Of a DNA stretch of 64,000 bases, positions 62,849 through 64,000 are shown piece by piece (position 1 is the stretch's first letter; every line of letters starts with the position of its first letter). The stretch is taken from NCBI RefSeq assembly GCF_001544535.1, contig NZ_FCON02000012.1:1-64000 (forward strand), read 5' to 3'. Both the position numbers and the translations under genes were made by a program. The notes beneath the pieces are model-generated. The model saw only the letters and a program-made list of their open reading frames with translations. It made no database searches and was not told where the DNA came from. The DNA is from Caballeronia choica. Lineage in GTDB: Bacteria; Pseudomonadota; Gammaproteobacteria; Burkholderiales; Burkholderiaceae.

Positions 62849-63949
62849 TCACGCGCCTATCTGCTGCAAACGCTTCACGCAATCGCGAAGCTCGCTTTCC
62901 AGCACCGCGATCAGTTCCGCCGCCGGCATCGAGCGGGCGAGCGCGGCCGCCTGCCCCGCCCATTGCGCGCCATAGCCGAAGTCGCCCTTCGCTTTGGCTG
63001 CCGCGTGCAACGCCTTGCCTGCGTCGTAGGCGATGGGATAGTCCGGCGTTCTCGGCCGGTCCGCCACGAGTCCGAGCTCGGTGAAACCGTTCACCATGCT
63101 GCGCGCGAGCCGGCCTGAAATCGCCGGCGTCAGGATCGTGTGAGACGCAGCGTCGCCCAACAGCGCGCGACGGTAGCCCTCGTCGATCGACGTTTCCGGG
63201 CACGCAACGAACGCAGTGCCAAGCTGCGCCGCCTGCGCGCCCAAGGCCAGCGCAGCCGCGATACCCGCGCCATCCATGATGCCGCCCGCCGCAATCACCG
63301 GCAGTCTGGCGTTGCACGCGAGGAGCCGTGTCAACGCGAACGTGCCCAGCCCTTCGTCAAGCGCTTCTGGATCGAACATGCCGCGATGTCCGCCCGCCTC
63401 GATGCCCTGCGCAACAATCGCGTCGACTCCCGCTTCGGCGACAACCGCTGCTTCCTTCAAGTTCGTCGCCGATGCGAGCAACCTGATTCCTGCATCCTTC
63501 AGTGCCGCGATCGCTTCCTTCGACGGCAGGCCAAAATGGAAGCTGACAACCGCCGGCTTTTCCGCCAGAAACACTTTCAGCATGGCGTCGTCTTCGAGGA
63601 AGCTGGTATAGATTTCACCCAGCTTTTCAGGCGGTTTCGCGCCGAACTTCGAGAAGTGCGGCGCCAGCCAGCGAAGCCATTCACGCTCGACGGCTTCATC
63701 CGCGATTGCGGGGCTGTGGCAGAACACATTGATGTGGAACGGCTTGTCGGTCAGCGCCCGGGTATCGCGAATCACCTTGCGCGCAGCGTCCGCGTTCATC
63801 GCCCCGACACCCAGCGATCCGAGCCCACCCGCATTCGACACAGCCGCCGCGAGTGCCGGCGTGCTTACGCCTGCCATCGGCGCCTGGATGATCGGCTTTT
63901 GAATTCCCAGCAATGCGAGAAGTGAATTGCTTTCGGTTTGACTGCTCAT
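62849..63949 (-). CDS. Nitronate monooxygenase family protein (second copy)
   Basis: The 366-residue protein is read from ATG 63949 ([10 protein letters not shown]) after AAGGA; the frame stays open to the window edge, where another ATG lies, so a longer form cannot be excluded. [32 protein letters not shown] and [14 protein letters not shown] are the FMN-site motifs. SFHFGLPS carries the His that fits the catalytic base of class I nitronate monooxygenases. It is convergent with the LysR gene, 7 bases apart. Confidence 0.87.
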   Translation of the reverse strand: MSSQTESNSLLALLGIQKPIIQAPMAGVSTPALAAAVSNAGGLGSLGVGAMNADAARKVIRDTRALTDKPFHINVFCHSPAIADEAVEREWLRWLAPHFSKFGAKPPEKLGEIYTSFLEDDAMLKVFLAEKPAVVSFHFGLPSKEAIAALKDAGIRLLASATNLKEAAVVAEAGVDAIVAQGIEAGGHRGMFDPEALDEGLGTFALTRLLACNARLPVIAAGGIMDGAGIAAALALGAQAAQLGTAFVACPETSIDEGYRRALLGDAASHTILTPAISGRLARSMVNGFTELGLVADRPRTPDYPIAYDAGKALHAAAKAKGDFGYGAQWAGQAAALARSMPAAELIAVLESELRDCVKRLQQIGA

Positions 63950-64000
63950 GTCACGTCCTTTCCAAAAAGATTCATCCAACAACCCGGCACCTTCGATCAT

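Overview
The window looks like a stretch of an accessory replicon or secondary chromosome of a Burkholderiaceae bacterium, most likely Paraburkholderia or Caballeronia. The reasons are the high GC content, the dense short catabolic operons each with its own LysR, GntR, IclR or MarR regulator, the DUF4148 protein and Burkholderia-type porin, and a dispersed intergenic repeat typical of these genera. No RNA gene, insertion sequence or CRISPR array was seen.

Left part. Positions 1-535 hold a long intergenic repeat with 84-bp inverted arms. Positions 599-8848 are one tightly packed operon for aerobic CoA-dependent breakdown of 2-aminobenzoate (or salicylate): a fused monooxygenase/reductase, SDR, MarR regulator, enoyl-CoA hydratase, acyl-CoA dehydrogenase, thioesterase, Rid protein and aryl-CoA ligase. 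A convergent PBP4-type lipoprotein follows. Then comes a glycolate oxidase operon (glcDEF plus an MFS carrier) divergent from its FadR-type regulator, with two matching operators between them.

Middle part. A 1869-residue protein combining two lipase-type hydrolase modules with a CHAT protease domain (16908-22517) sits back to back with a lower-GC type VI secretion scar: a PAAR protein broken into the tail of a peptidoglycan amidase, followed by an intact membrane-anchored protein that may be its immunity factor. Next are an old yellow enzyme, a quinone-oxidoreductase-like MDR protein, a CobS/CobT-like AAA+/VWA pair without CobN, a GntR regulator, a LysR/SDR pair, and a urate catabolism cluster (uraD, LysR, MFS, an exported and a cytosolic 5-hydroxyisourate hydrolase). 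A second repeat copy (about 37900-38352) closes this section.

Right part. IclR, OPT transporter, class V aminotransferase-like protein, PepE dipeptidase, porin and DUF1177 protein form what looks like a peptide uptake and cleavage operon. Two glycoside hydrolases (GH63-like and GH13) follow, then an SDR with no catalytic Tyr, a tautomerase, a LysR and an MFS exporter. The last 10 kb is a leftward operon between two paralogous LysR genes: nitronate monooxygenase, MOSC protein, MmgE/PrpD protein, both subunits of a trans-3-chloroacrylate dehalogenase (CaaD)-like enzyme with its catalytic residues conserved, and a DUF485/ActP-type permease. A second nitronate monooxygenase lies at the right edge.

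Most notable: the CaaD-like operon, the CHAT-lipase protein beside a broken T6SS effector cassette, and the repeat whose core lies in opposite orientations in its two copies.
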